Origin: Rhodoflexus caldus
Lineage (GTDB): Bacteria > Bacteroidota > Bacteroidia > Cytophagales > Thermoflexibacteraceae
Assembly: GCF_021206925.1 (NCBI RefSeq)
Contig: NZ_JAJPRF010000011.1
Coordinates: 54,696-118,695 of the forward strand
Reading direction: 5' to 3'
Length of the DNA: 64,000 nucleotides
The translations under genes were made by a program, and so were the position numbers. Positions 8,436-16,996 of this stretch are shown here, in pieces. Positions within the stretch are counted from its first letter, which is position 1. Each line of letters opens with the position of its first letter. The notes beneath the pieces are model-generated. The model ran no database searches. It saw only the letters and a list, made by a program, of their open reading frames with translations, and was not told the origin of the DNA.

Positions 8436-9619
8436 CAAACCACTACGATTACATCATCGCCGGCGGTGGGTTGGCAGGTTTGAGCCTTGCCTATGCCATT
8501 GCGCAAAGTCCTGATTTGCAGGATAAAAAGGTGCTGATTATAGACCGCGAAGCCAAAAAAAGCAACGACCGCACATGGAGCTTTTGGGCTGCCGCACCGA
8601 CGATGTTTGACCACATTGCCCATCGCACATGGAAAAAAATCAACTTTGTTTCCGATACGCTTAACCGACAATTTGACCTGACCCGCTACCGCTATTCCAC
8701 CATTCGCGGCATTGATTTTTACAGGGAAGTAAACCGCGTATTGCAACAGGCAGCCAATATTTCTTTCACATACGGCGAAATTACCGAAGTAGGGCAGGAG
8801 GGTGAGCAGGTGTACGCAACCGTCAACGGGCAGCGGTTCACGGGCAACTACCTCTTTGATTCGCTGTTCAGGGCGGAGCTATTCAGCCCCTACCACGCTG
8901 ATTATCACTATATCCGGCAACATTTCAAGGGCTATGTCATCCGCACGCCGCAGCCTTTTTTTGATGACAACGCCATCACGATGTTTGACTTCCGAACGGA
9001 ACAGAAAGACGGCGTGTATTTTTTCTACATTCTGCCCTATGCCAACAATTTGGCGTTGGTAGAGTACACGGGCTTTTCACGCGATTTGCTTCCCGAAGCC
9101 GAGTATGACCAAGAGTTGCGGGACTACATCCACAATCGGCTGCAACTGACTGATTATGAGATAGAAGAAACAGAATTTGCCGTTATCCCGATGACTGATT
9201 ACCGCTTTGAGAGCCGCAAGGGACGCATCGTGCGCATAGGTGTACAAGGCGGTATGTCCAAACCTTCCACGGGCTATGCCTTCATCAGGATTCAGCGGCA
9301 AGTAGAACGGATTGTCAAGAGTTTGCGGGAGAACGGCACACCGTTTTACAAAGAGTCTTACCGCCCGCAGTTCAGGGTTTACGATGCCATGCTGCTCAAC
9401 ATCATGCACCGCGAGGGTTGGAAAATCGCAGAAATTTTTTCGGAAATGTTTAGGAACAATCCCATTGAGCGGGTTTTGCGCTTTTTGGATGAACAGACGC
9501 ACTTTGGCGAAGACCTGCTGATTATGGCATCTGTTCCGCCGATGCCTTTTTTGCAGTCTATCCGCAATCTGTTTTTCAGCCGAAAGCCTGTGAAAAAGAT
9601 TAAAAAGTATAGAAGTTGA
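8432..9619 (+). CDS. crtY: Lycopene beta-cyclase family protein
   Basis: The 395-residue protein begins with a dinucleotide-binding motif IAGGGLAGLSLA (residues 9-20). It continues with the lycopene-cyclase signatures DRTWSFW, a YTGFS segment and GGMSKPSTGYAF. It would convert the psi ends of lycopene to beta-ionone rings, giving yellow-orange carotenoids at the membrane. The start ATG overlaps the stop of the AGCS symporter by 4 bp. No other carotenoid gene lies in the window. The 3' end overlaps the convergent siaC-like gene by 20 bp. Gene symbol is given by family similarity and ring specificity is inferred. Confidence 0.87.
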   Translation: MTNHYDYIIAGGGLAGLSLAYAIAQSPDLQDKKVLIIDREAKKSNDRTWSFWAAAPTMFDHIAHRTWKKINFVSDTLNRQFDLTRYRYSTIRGIDFYREVNRVLQQAANISFTYGEITEVGQEGEQVYATVNGQRFTGNYLFDSLFRAELFSPYHADYHYIRQHFKGYVIRTPQPFFDDNAITMFDFRTEQKDGVYFFYILPYANNLALVEYTGFSRDLLPEAEYDQELRDYIHNRLQLTDYEIEETEFAVIPMTDYRFESRKGRIVRIGVQGGMSKPSTGYAFIRIQRQVERIVKSLRENGTPFYKESYRPQFRVYDAMLLNIMHREGWKIAEIFSEMFRNNPIERVLRFLDEQTHFGEDLLIMASVPPMPFLQSIRNLFFSRKPVKKIKKYRS

Positions 9620-9977
9620 AAGGCAGATTTACGTCTTCGGCAAACTCTTGACCACTCTCGAGCATGTCAAAGTCATTGTTTTGGTAGTACCAATTGACGG
9701 TTACTTTGCCTTTTTTGCTGCGCTGGTAGTCTTCCAGCATGTCAAAAATTTCCAGAAAACGGCGAGAGCTGCTGGTGTTGAAGTAAATCATTTTGAAGTT
9801 AAAAACGATTTCTCTGCCCGGCGTTGCCAAGTAATCGCGCAGCCATTTGATGATAGGTTGAAAAAACTCTACGGTATATTCATGGTAAGATTCACCGGAA
9901 ATCTCAAGCACTCCCGACTGCGCGTCGAAGTGCACGGTCGGAATATAATTTGAGCCGGTAATCGAAAAATTCTCCAT
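9600..9977 (-). CDS. SiaC-family regulatory phosphoprotein (DUF1987)
   Basis: The 125-residue protein matches the SiaC/DUF1987 family over its full length, with VFNFKMIYFNTSSSRRFLEI in the centre. Thr68 lies in FNTSSS at the same number as the phosphorylated threonine of Pseudomonas SiaC. In that system SiaC is phosphorylated by the kinase SiaB and, when unphosphorylated, activates a diguanylate cyclase. Here it follows the SiaB-like gene by 9 bp, so kinase and target are one transcript. No SiaA phosphatase or diguanylate cyclase gene is nearby. It therefore represents a two-gene partner-switch module with an unknown output. Confidence 0.85.
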   Translation of the reverse strand: MENFSITGSNYIPTVHFDAQSGVLEISGESYHEYTVEFFQPIIKWLRDYLATPGREIVFNFKMIYFNTSSSRRFLEIFDMLEDYQRSKKGKVTVNWYYQNNDFDMLESGQEFAEDVNLPFNFYTF

Positions 9978-9986
9978 CTATCTACT

Positions 9987-10544
9987 TTATTTTTTTTCCT
10001 GATTGATTTGTACTGTCAGAATGAAAAAACTGTGCTCATTATCGGTCGGTAGAAATTCGTAGCGCAGGGGATTTTTGGCTTTTCTGATAACGCCTACGAG
10101 CCCTGTGCTGTCTTGGTCTTCGGGTGTTCGCAACTGCTGCCTGAAATAGCCGCGCAGTTGCTCATCGTCAAGTTGGTTAATGTAATCCAATTTCTGTTTC
10201 AGATAGTCAATTTGCTCGTTTTTTACCGTATTGCCCGAACCAACTGTGAAAGCACTCTCATCGTCATTGGTTGCAATAACAACGATGCCTTTACCGACCA
10301 TTTTTTTATCAGACTCCGAATAGTCTTTTTCGGCAGAGTAGAGGTTAATGTTTTGTACCAACTCCACCATAACGCTAAAAATCCGCCGTCTTGTTATATC
10401 GCTTTCCGCTTGTTCTTTTACGTTTCTGCCCATCATGGTCAGAACATCAGTAGTCATCATACCCTGAAAAGCAAGCAGAATATGATGTTCTTCCACTAAC
10501 TTGTAAAAGTCGTAAGTCGTATCGTTGTTATTTTGTTGGCTCAT
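9987..10544 (-). CDS. SiaB-family protein kinase (DUF6272)
   Basis: The 185-residue protein has the GHKL-like fold features of the SiaB family: an N-terminal FQGMMTTDVLTMMGRNVKEQ helix, VMVELVQNINLYSAE (the N-box-like helix) and VIATNDDESAFTVGSGNTV. The last part (STGLVGVIRKAKNPLRYEF) fits the family C-terminus. It is expected to phosphorylate the SiaC-like protein encoded immediately downstream. The frame can be extended three codons upstream to a TTG, but the ATG at 10544 (MSQQNNN) is the natural start. A TAnnTTTG element lies only 6 bp upstream, which would imply a very short leader. Confidence 0.85.
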   Translation of the reverse strand: MSQQNNNDTTYDFYKLVEEHHILLAFQGMMTTDVLTMMGRNVKEQAESDITRRRIFSVMVELVQNINLYSAEKDYSESDKKMVGKGIVVIATNDDESAFTVGSGNTVKNEQIDYLKQKLDYINQLDDEQLRGYFRQQLRTPEDQDSTGLVGVIRKAKNPLRYEFLPTDNEHSFFILTVQINQEKK

Positions 10545-10550
10545 TGTAAG

Positions 10551-10558
10551 CAAATATA
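10551..10558 (-). promoter_or_regulatory. Possible -7 element (TATATTTG) for the siaB-like gene
   Basis: On the minus strand TATATTTG matches TAnnTTTG but ends only 6 bp before the ATG at 10544. If used, the mRNA would be leaderless or nearly so. Confidence 0.35.
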
Positions 10559-10600
10559 AGGGTTTCGGGCAAATTCAGAAATTTAAAAGGTATGACTGTT

Positions 10601-10636
10601 AAAAAAAATGCGCCGTTTTTTTGCAAACGGCGCATT
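10601..10636 (-). terminator. Intrinsic terminator of the ABC1-kinase operon
   Basis: A 12-bp perfect stem (10607-10618 with 10625-10636, core AATGCGCCGTTT) is followed on the minus strand by a run of T residues. It lies just after the stop of the ABC1-family gene and separates it from the siaB/siaC pair. Confidence 0.8.
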
Positions 10637-10638
10637 GC

Positions 10639-11955
10639 TTATTGCCAACTTGTATGCGTTCTGATATTGGCTTTCAGGCTGTTAAGCATGGAGTAAAGCC
10701 CGAAATAGGTGCGGTTGAGGTACAAAGCATCTTTTGCGCCCCGCGCTTTTTTGGATTTTTTGAGTTCGTCCATTTTGGACAAGCGTTCGCCAAACTGATA
10801 GAGTTGCATAAAGTAGCTTTCATCGCCAAAATCAAAAGTTTCTTCACGGAATGGGCGAACGGTCAGGTAAATCATTTCGCTGAATGTTTCCATGAACAGT
10901 TGCTTGATGGCGGGGCTGTCGTCTTCATAAATGAAACCCAAATCGTAGAAGGTTTGCTCTAAACCTGCGGGGTCATCAAAAATGCGGGGATTGATAACGC
11001 GGAAATGGGCTTTATAATAGTCAGGCGGAATAACTTTCACACAACCAAAGTCTATGATGCCCAATGTGCCGTCGGGGCGCATCAGAAAGTTACCCGGGTG
11101 TGGGTCGGCATGTACCATCAACATGCGGTGCATTTGGTAGTCATAGAAGTCCCACAGTGCTTGCCCGATTTGGTTGCGGACTTCTTGCGAAGGGTTGTCT
11201 TTGAGGAAATCATCCAAGTGCTTACCCGACATCCAGTCCATGGTCAGAATGCGTTTGGATGTATATTCGGGATAATATTTCGGGAATGCCAGATTGGGTA
11301 TGTGGGTACAGGCTTTGGCGATGCAGTCGGCACGGCTCATTTCCAGTTCATAATCGGTTTCTGCTATGAGCATGTTTTGGACTTCGCTCATGTAGAGGTC
11401 TAAGTCGCGCTCATTGAGTCCCAGAATCTGTACGGCAAAGGGGCGCACCATTTTCAGGTCGGAAGCGATGCTGTCGGCAACGCCCGGATACTGAATTTTG
11501 ACGGCAAAAGTTTGTCCGCCTTTGGTTGCTTTGTGTACCTGCCCAATAGAAGCCGCATTAACCGCATCTTTGGTAAACGTGTCAAATATTTCGTTCGGGT
11601 TTTTGCCGAAAAATTGCTGAAAAGTCTTCACTACCAGCGGATAGGAAAGCGGCGGCGCAGAATACTGAGCCATCGTGAACTTCTCCTGATAGGCAGTGGG
11701 AAGCATGTTTTTATCCATGCTCATCATTTGGGCTACTTTCAAAGCGCTGCCCTTCAGTTCGCTGAGCGTTTCGTAGATGTCCTCTGCATTGTCGCGGTGC
11801 AGGTCTTCGCGGCTGACATTGCTGTCCACCAATCGCTTGGCGTAGTGCTTGATGTAGTTGCCGCCGAGTTTGACACCTGTTTTAACAAATTTGGCGGCGC
11901 GTTCGGCTTTGGTGGTTGGTATAGTGTCTTGGACTTTTGGCTTATCTTCTGCCAT
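10639..11955 (-). CDS. ABC1/AarF/UbiB-family atypical kinase
   Basis: The 438-residue protein shows the ABC1 family hallmarks: a KxGQ-like segment (LKGSALKVAQMMSMD, about 70-84), the Ala-rich AASIGQVHKA loop, FAVKIQYPGV with the ATP-binding lysine, MVHADPHPGNF and IIDFGCVKV. Members support ubiquinone or isoprenoid-lipid metabolism and bind ATP or ADP in the membrane context. The substrate of this bacterial branch is not established. It lies 97 bp after the TetR gene on the same strand and ends in a strong terminator, so the two may share a transcript. The lipid-related role is general family knowledge. Confidence 0.88.
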   Translation of the reverse strand: MAEDKPKVQDTIPTTKAERAAKFVKTGVKLGGNYIKHYAKRLVDSNVSREDLHRDNAEDIYETLSELKGSALKVAQMMSMDKNMLPTAYQEKFTMAQYSAPPLSYPLVVKTFQQFFGKNPNEIFDTFTKDAVNAASIGQVHKATKGGQTFAVKIQYPGVADSIASDLKMVRPFAVQILGLNERDLDLYMSEVQNMLIAETDYELEMSRADCIAKACTHIPNLAFPKYYPEYTSKRILTMDWMSGKHLDDFLKDNPSQEVRNQIGQALWDFYDYQMHRMLMVHADPHPGNFLMRPDGTLGIIDFGCVKVIPPDYYKAHFRVINPRIFDDPAGLEQTFYDLGFIYEDDSPAIKQLFMETFSEMIYLTVRPFREETFDFGDESYFMQLYQFGERLSKMDELKKSKKARGAKDALYLNRTYFGLYSMLNSLKANIRTHTSWQ

Positions 11956-12052
11956 AACGAGTGATTTTTCTTGTAGGTATGCAAGTAGAATATAACATGC
12001 GTCGGGTGCGTGTGCATCCTAACGGTTATGTTGCCTATGTGTAAGCACTTGT

Positions 12053-12682
12053 TCAACGTGCAAAAACAAATTTGGCGAAGTCAAAGGCCGAATCTGCGAT
12101 GTTTTTACCTAACAGGTCAAAGGAGAGATTAACGGCTTTTTCAATGGCTGCATCGGTTCTTTCAAAACTTTGGCTGTTGTCTTTTATCCAGAAACCAATG
12201 ATAAATTCCATTTGCCACCAAAGAAAGCCTGCATAGCGGTCGGTCAGGAAAGGGCGGTCTGTTATTTCTCCGGTATATATGCCGTCGTTGATAATTCCTT
12301 TTACAAAACTATCAAAAGATTTTTCTAAGCGGGCAAACAGGTTCGGTTCTCCGCAGAGGCGGCGTTCTAAGCTGCCCCGCTGCTCATAGGTCATTTTGGC
12401 AAAACTGCGAACATTTTTCAGTGTTTCTATGTAACCGTAGTACATGGCAAGCATCTTTTCGCGGGCACTGTACTCTTCAAAAACGCTGTCGTTGCGCAAC
12501 TTGTTAATTGTGTCGTTAAAGGCATCGTCCCATACGGCCTCTTCCAAAGCGGCAAAAGATGAATAGTGGTCGTAAAACGATTTTTCATCCATATTGAGGC
12601 TTTGCATGAAGGTAAACACAGAGGCGGGGCGTTTGCCGTGATTCAGTACGTAGCGGATGTATTCCTGCTTGATTTGTTCCAT
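12053..12682 (-). CDS. TetR/AcrR-family-like transcriptional regulator
   Basis: The 209-residue all-helical protein has the TetR layout. Its N-terminal HTH region is somewhat divergent (FMQSLNMDEKSFYDHYSSFAALEEAVW), where FYDHY takes the place of the usual FYYHF. The C-terminal ligand-binding part contains WWQMEFIIGFWIKDNS. The frame extends to a TTG seven codons upstream, but the ATG at 12682 (MEQIKQEY) is the better start. Its neighbour downstream is an ABC1 kinase. In other Bacteroidota such a TetR/ABC1 pair is common, from memory. Ligand and operator are unknown and no clear palindromic operator was seen in the upstream region. Confidence 0.75.
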   Translation of the reverse strand: MEQIKQEYIRYVLNHGKRPASVFTFMQSLNMDEKSFYDHYSSFAALEEAVWDDAFNDTINKLRNDSVFEEYSAREKMLAMYYGYIETLKNVRSFAKMTYEQRGSLERRLCGEPNLFARLEKSFDSFVKGIINDGIYTGEITDRPFLTDRYAGFLWWQMEFIIGFWIKDNSQSFERTDAAIEKAVNLSFDLLGKNIADSAFDFAKFVFAR

Positions 12683-12811
12683 AATGAGGGATGCTGATAG
12701 CAAAAACTTTCAATTTTGATTCCACCTATTTTAACTGATTGAGCAGCTAAAAGGTTCTCAAACAATGAAAAACATTGGCTGCCGTTGTTTTTTTCGCGGG
12801 GGCGTATATAC

Positions 12812-12844
12812 AAACCTGACAGGTTTTTAAGACCTTTTAGGTTT
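12812..12844. repeat. Dispersed stem-loop repeat, copy 1 (imperfect)
   Basis: AAACCTGACAGGT (12812-12824) pairs with ACCTTTTAGGTTT (12832-12844) except for two mismatches in the middle. It belongs to the same family as the copies at 13022 and 16902. Confidence 0.6.
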
Positions 12845-13021
12845 AAACTGCTGTTTTTCAACAACTTACCAAAAAAGCATTTTTCGCAAAATCACTTACA
12901 ATTTTGCATAAGTAAGCCCCAACCGGCATTTCGGGATTTGGATGTGGGATTTCAGATTTAAAAAAATCAGCAAAAATATTTTACAAATTAGCGCAATTGG
13001 TTTGCGCAAGATTAGGCATGT

Positions 13022-13053
13022 AACCCTGACGAATCTTGGATGCCCGTCAGGTT
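13022..13053. repeat. Dispersed stem-loop repeat, copy 2
   Basis: CCTGACG (13025-13031) pairs with CGTCAGG (13045-13051), with flanking AA/TT pairs around a one-base bulge. Loop of 13 bases. Confidence 0.55.
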
Positions 13054-13100
13054 CTGCCTATGCCATGCATTCCATTTAGCCAGATGCTCAGGCAATGGTT

Positions 13101-13346
13101 TTACCCTCCGCTTACAGGCGGAATCAGTGCGATTTCGTCGGTTGGGCGAATGATGTAGTCGGGCAGTGCATACTCGCCGTTGATGGCCACCGCTACCGAT
13201 TTAAGTGCGCCCATCATTGGGTAAGTGGTTTTCAGTTCGTTGAGCAAATCGGCTACGGTGTAATGTTCCTGTGCAATTTGCCACTCCAACGACGATGTGC
13301 TGAGTTGTTCGCGCAGAATCCCGAAAAGTAGAATGGAAATTTTCAT
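13101..13346 (-). CDS. moaD: MoaD/ThiS-family sulfur carrier, molybdopterin synthase small subunit
   Basis: The 81-residue protein has a ubiquitin-like beta-grasp fold pattern: MKISILLFGILREQL, VADLLNELKTTYP, VAINGEY, DEIALIPPVSGG. It ends in the obligatory Gly-Gly that is adenylated and thiocarboxylated for sulfur transfer to the molybdopterin precursor. ThiS is usually shorter and lacks the IPPVSGG ending, so MoaD is favoured. The frame is open further upstream, but the ATG at 13346 gives the standard length. No other molybdenum-cofactor gene is in the window, so it is isolated here. Confidence 0.85.
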   Translation of the reverse strand: MKISILLFGILREQLSTSSLEWQIAQEHYTVADLLNELKTTYPMMGALKSVAVAINGEYALPDYIIRPTDEIALIPPVSGG

Positions 13347-13491
13347 GCAAACAAAAATACAATTTACCGCGCCTAACAAAAAATGAACAGATAATTGCTT
13401 TGTATGCGGATGCCTTGTTATCTTGTCTTATCAATCAGCTATTCCTCAATTACGCTTTTTGTTGGTTTACCAAAAAGTTTACCTTTTTTTC

Positions 13492-14850
13492 ATGGGCAAA
13501 TGGCTTCATGCAATTAGCTTTTGTGTAGTATGGTGCGCGTTTTCAATTACTGCCTGCGCGCAGGGCGATGGTCAAAAAGGCATTGACCATTCGTACAAAC
13601 CACTGACCCTAAAATTGGATGACAGCGGCAACAAGTATGTCCGTTTTATTATTTGGCATCACTTCTGGCTGAGTCGTACGCAGAACAACCCGGGTACGCG
13701 TTCCTATACGGGAGAAGATATGCCTGCATCGGTTGATTTTGGGGTGCGGCGTTCCCGTTTTTTGGCCTATGCACAGGTTTCTCCTCGCTTTTTAGTGCTG
13801 ACCCACTTCGGCATTAACAATCAGAATTTTGCCTCCGGCGGCGCTCCCGGTACAGATGCAACCAATCAGGTAATTTCCGGCAACAAAAAACCGCAGATTT
13901 TTTTTCATGATATCTGGACGGAGTACATGATTGCCGATAAAAAACTCTATATCGGTACGGGTTTGCACTATTGGAACGGCATTTCGCGCATGAGCAGCCA
14001 CAGTACGCTAAATTTTATGACCATGGATGCGCCGATTTTTAACTGGCCGCTGATTGAAAACAATGACCAATTTGCCCGCCAGTACGGCGTATATGCCAAA
14101 GGGCAATTGGGAAAGTTTGACTATCGGATTGCCGTTAATAAGCCGTTTCTGTTTGACCGACAGCCGCTGGAAAACCGCGCTTTTGGTACGGCAACCGAAA
14201 AAGCAGCGTTCTCGGGCTATTTCAATTACATGTTCAAAGAAAGTGAATCCAACAAACTGCCTTTTTTTGTAGGCAGTTACCTTGGCGCAAAAACGGTTTT
14301 TAACATTGGTGCGGGCTTTTACTACCATCCCGAATCTACGGCCAGTCTGCAAAATGGGGTTAAGACAAAGCACGATATCGTGCTATGGGGTGCCGATTTG
14401 TTCTACGACCGGCCGTTGAATGGCGGTAAAAATTTTCTCTCGCTGTATTCGGTATTCTACAATTACGATTTCGGCCCTAACTACCTGCGCAATATTGGCA
14501 TATTGAATCCTGAAATCAATTTTAACCCGACCACCGTCTCCTTTAACGGCCCCGGCAATGCACAGCCAACCATCGGGACGGGGCAAATCTGGTACACGCA
14601 GGTTGGTTTTGGGCTTCCCAAGTTGAAAAACGGTACACAGTTTATGCCTTATGCAACGCATACGTGGAAAAATTTTGAGTATCTCAACCAGCCATCTCAT
14701 CAGTTTGATATTGGTTTTCAATGGTTTATTAATCAGCATAATGCCAAAATATCGCTGCAATATGGCGCAAGACCTGTGTACGACCTGAACCGCAATAAAC
14801 TTGGCAAACTCTACGGCGAGTGGATTTTGCAAACCCATATTTTTATTTGA
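13492..14850 (+). CDS. Outer-membrane porin-like beta-barrel protein
   Basis: The 452-residue protein has a signal peptide (MGKWLHAISFCVVWCAFSIT then ACAQ). A long alternation of amphipathic strands with aromatic girdles follows, ending in the strand LYGEWILQTHIFI, which fits an outer-membrane barrel. The overall pattern resembles phosphate-selective/OprO-type porins. It is directly followed by the small and large subunits of a sodium:solute symporter (gap 25 bp, then 32 bp), suggesting a transport operon in which the porin lets the solute through the outer membrane. The open frame extends to 13423, but the signal peptide fixes the ATG at 13492. Confidence 0.7.
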   Translation: MGKWLHAISFCVVWCAFSITACAQGDGQKGIDHSYKPLTLKLDDSGNKYVRFIIWHHFWLSRTQNNPGTRSYTGEDMPASVDFGVRRSRFLAYAQVSPRFLVLTHFGINNQNFASGGAPGTDATNQVISGNKKPQIFFHDIWTEYMIADKKLYIGTGLHYWNGISRMSSHSTLNFMTMDAPIFNWPLIENNDQFARQYGVYAKGQLGKFDYRIAVNKPFLFDRQPLENRAFGTATEKAAFSGYFNYMFKESESNKLPFFVGSYLGAKTVFNIGAGFYYHPESTASLQNGVKTKHDIVLWGADLFYDRPLNGGKNFLSLYSVFYNYDFGPNYLRNIGILNPEINFNPTTVSFNGPGNAQPTIGTGQIWYTQVGFGLPKLKNGTQFMPYATHTWKNFEYLNQPSHQFDIGFQWFINQHNAKISLQYGARPVYDLNRNKLGKLYGEWILQTHIFI

Positions 14851-14875
14851 TTCACCTTTTTACCTACCCACGAAA

Positions 14876-15145
14876 ATGAAAACATCGGAAGAAACCGAAC
14901 ACTTGCGCCAATATTGGCGGCGAAACCTGCGCATCTTAGCCGTATTGCTTGGCATATGGCTGCTTGTATCGTGCTTTTTGAGTATTTTTTTTGTAAAAGA
15001 GCTGAATGCTTACCGATTGGGTGGCTTTAAATTAGGCTTTTGGTTTGCTCAGCAAGGCTCTATTTATATTTTCCTTGCATTAATCGTCATCTACGTTCGT
15101 CAGATGAACAAGTTAGACAAGGAATTTGATGTTGATGAAAAATAA
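14876..15145 (+). CDS. DUF4212 small subunit of sodium:solute symporter
   Basis: The 89-residue protein has two membrane helices (about 20-43 and 57-75). It also has the DUF4212 sequence pattern EHLRQYWRRNLRILAVLLG ... GFKLGFWFAQQGSIYIFLAL. Proteins of this family are encoded next to, and thought to work with, a VC_2705-type sodium:solute symporter, which follows 32 bp downstream. The larger frame starting at 14801 overlaps the porin gene. The ATG at 14876 gives the family start. Confidence 0.9.
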   Translation: MKTSEETEHLRQYWRRNLRILAVLLGIWLLVSCFLSIFFVKELNAYRLGGFKLGFWFAQQGSIYIFLALIVIYVRQMNKLDKEFDVDEK

Positions 15146-15177
15146 ACATAATCGGCCGCTTTAAACAAATCAATCTC

Positions 15178-16875
15178 ATGGATGTTCAAATTTGGACTTA
15201 TATCATTGTAGGGCTGAGTTTTGCGCTGTATATCAGCATTGCACTCTGGACACGAGCAAACTCTACCAAAGAATTTTATGTGGCAGGCGGTGGTGTTTCT
15301 CCGCTGGCCAACGGCATGGCAACAGCCGCCGATTGGATGTCGGCAGCCTCTTTTATTTCAATGGCCGGCATTATTTCATTTGCAGGCTACGACGGCTCGG
15401 TGTATCTGATGGGTTGGACGGGAGGTTACGTGTTGCTGGCACTGCTGCTTGCTCCTTACTTGCGCAAGTTTGGCAAATTCACCGTCCCTGATTTTATCGG
15501 GGAACGCTATTATTCCAACGTAGCGCGGACAGTAGCCGTTATTTGCGCTCTTTTTGTTTCGTTCACCTACGTAGCAGGGCAAATGCGCGGCGTAGGCATT
15601 GTATTTTCCCGCTTTCTGGAAGTGGATATCAACACGGGCGTAATTATCGGGATGTTCATCGTGCTGTTCTATGCCGTACTGGGCGGTATGAAAGGTATTA
15701 CCTACACGCAGGTGGCGCAGTATGTTATCCTGATTTTTGCCTACATGGTTCCGGCAATTTTTATTTCTATCCAACTGACGGGCAATCCCGTGCCGCAATT
15801 AGGCTTTGGCGGCACACTGGCAGCCGAACCGGGCGTTTATCTGCTCGACAAACTTGATGGGTTGAACCGCGAATTGGGCTTTACCGAATATACCGACGGT
15901 TCTAAGGCGCTGATAGACGTATTTGCCATCACCTTTGCGCTGATGATAGGTACTGCCGGATTGCCGCATGTGATTGTGCGCTTTTTTACGGTTCCCAAAG
16001 TGCGTGATGCCCGCTCCTCTGCGGGGTATGCGCTGCTGTTTATTGCCATCTTGTACACCACAGCGCCTGCCATTGCAGCATTTGCCCGCACCAATCTGAT
16101 TCAGACCGTCAGCAATCAGCCATACGCCGCTATGCCTGAGTGGTTCAAAAAATGGGAGACAACCCAACTGATTAAGTTTGAAGACAAGAACACGGACGGC
16201 TTGATTCAGTACGTGGCCGATAAGGATAAAAATGAGTTGAAAATAGACAACGATATTATGGTGCTTGCCAATCCGGAAATTGCCAAGCTGCCCAATTGGG
16301 TAATTGCGCTGGTAGCAGCCGGTGGTTTGGCAGCAGCACTCTCTACGGCAGCGGGCTTGTTGCTGGTGATTTCCGCCGCAATTTCGCACGACTTGCTCAA
16401 AAAGCAGTTGATGCCAAAAATTACCGAAAAGCAGGAGTTGCTCGCGGCGCGTAGTGCATCAGTGTTTGCCGTGGTTATTGCGGGCTATTTCGGCATCAAT
16501 CCTCCCGGATTTGTGGCGGCAGTAGTGGCGCTGGCATTTGGGCTGGCCGCTGCTTCATTTTTCCCTGCCATTATCCTCGGCATTTTCTACAAGCGCATGA
16601 ACAAAGAAGGTGCTGTGGCGGGTATGGTAGGCGGCTTGCTGCTCATGATTTACTACATGCTGGCGTTTAAGTTCAATGCCTTTGGCGAAACTACTCCCAA
16701 AGACTGGTGGCTGGGCATTTCTCCCGAGGGTTTCGGAACGGTTGCGATGTTTGCCAACTTCTTTATTTCCATTGTGATTAGTGCCTTCACACCGCCGCCG
16801 CCCGTGCGTGTGCAACATTTGACCGAAAGCATACGCTACCCGAAAGGAGCCAAGGCCGCATCAGGGCATCACTGA
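15178..16875 (+). CDS. Sodium:solute symporter, VC_2705/ActP-like subfamily (large subunit)
   Basis: The 565-residue protein has about 13 membrane segments and the SSS-family signatures: STKEFYVAGGGVSPLANGMA, AADWMSAASFISMAGIISF and GTAGLPHVIVRFFTVP. It carries an insert of about 50 residues near residue 330, typical of the VC_2705 branch. Close relatives (ActP) take up acetate and other short carboxylates with sodium. Together with the upstream DUF4212 subunit and a porin it forms a likely organic-acid uptake operon. The specific substrate cannot be read from the sequence. No acetyl-CoA synthetase gene follows. Confidence 0.9.
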   Translation: MDVQIWTYIIVGLSFALYISIALWTRANSTKEFYVAGGGVSPLANGMATAADWMSAASFISMAGIISFAGYDGSVYLMGWTGGYVLLALLLAPYLRKFGKFTVPDFIGERYYSNVARTVAVICALFVSFTYVAGQMRGVGIVFSRFLEVDINTGVIIGMFIVLFYAVLGGMKGITYTQVAQYVILIFAYMVPAIFISIQLTGNPVPQLGFGGTLAAEPGVYLLDKLDGLNRELGFTEYTDGSKALIDVFAITFALMIGTAGLPHVIVRFFTVPKVRDARSSAGYALLFIAILYTTAPAIAAFARTNLIQTVSNQPYAAMPEWFKKWETTQLIKFEDKNTDGLIQYVADKDKNELKIDNDIMVLANPEIAKLPNWVIALVAAGGLAAALSTAAGLLLVISAAISHDLLKKQLMPKITEKQELLAARSASVFAVVIAGYFGINPPGFVAAVVALAFGLAAASFFPAIILGIFYKRMNKEGAVAGMVGGLLLMIYYMLAFKFNAFGETTPKDWWLGISPEGFGTVAMFANFFISIVISAFTPPPPVRVQHLTESIRYPKGAKAASGHH

Positions 16876-16901
16876 TGGCAAGTTATTGCTGATATACACA
16901 A

Positions 16902-16930
16902 ACCTGACGGGTCTTATAAGCCCGTCAGGT
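16902..16930. repeat. Dispersed stem-loop repeat, copy 3 (perfect) and possible terminator
   Basis: ACCTGACGGG (16902-16911) and CCCGTCAGGT (16921-16930) form a perfect 10-bp stem. The loop contains the self-complementary CTTATAAG. It lies between two convergent genes and may end both transcripts, although it lacks a T-run. Confidence 0.65.
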
Positions 16931-16996
16931 GGAAGGATTACCCGCAGGTGTGTACACGAAAATCAGGAAAAATTCAGCAAACAACTGATAGTACTT

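Larger units (their letters stand above)
12683..13100. other. Intergenic region between tetR-like gene and moaD
   Basis: These 418 bp contain no convincing gene. They hold two copies of a dispersed CCTGAC...GTCAGG-type stem-loop repeat (listed separately) and must contain the promoter of the minus-strand TetR gene, for which no exact TAnnTTTG match was found. Confidence 0.5.

Noticed and set aside
13352..13359. TATTTTTG on the minus strand as moaD promoter
   Set aside because: It ends only 5 bp before the ATG, too close for a normal leader, so it was not listed as a site.
15799..16389. 196-codon open frame on the minus strand
   Set aside because: Antisense to the sodium:solute symporter, Cys/Gln-rich composition, no motif.
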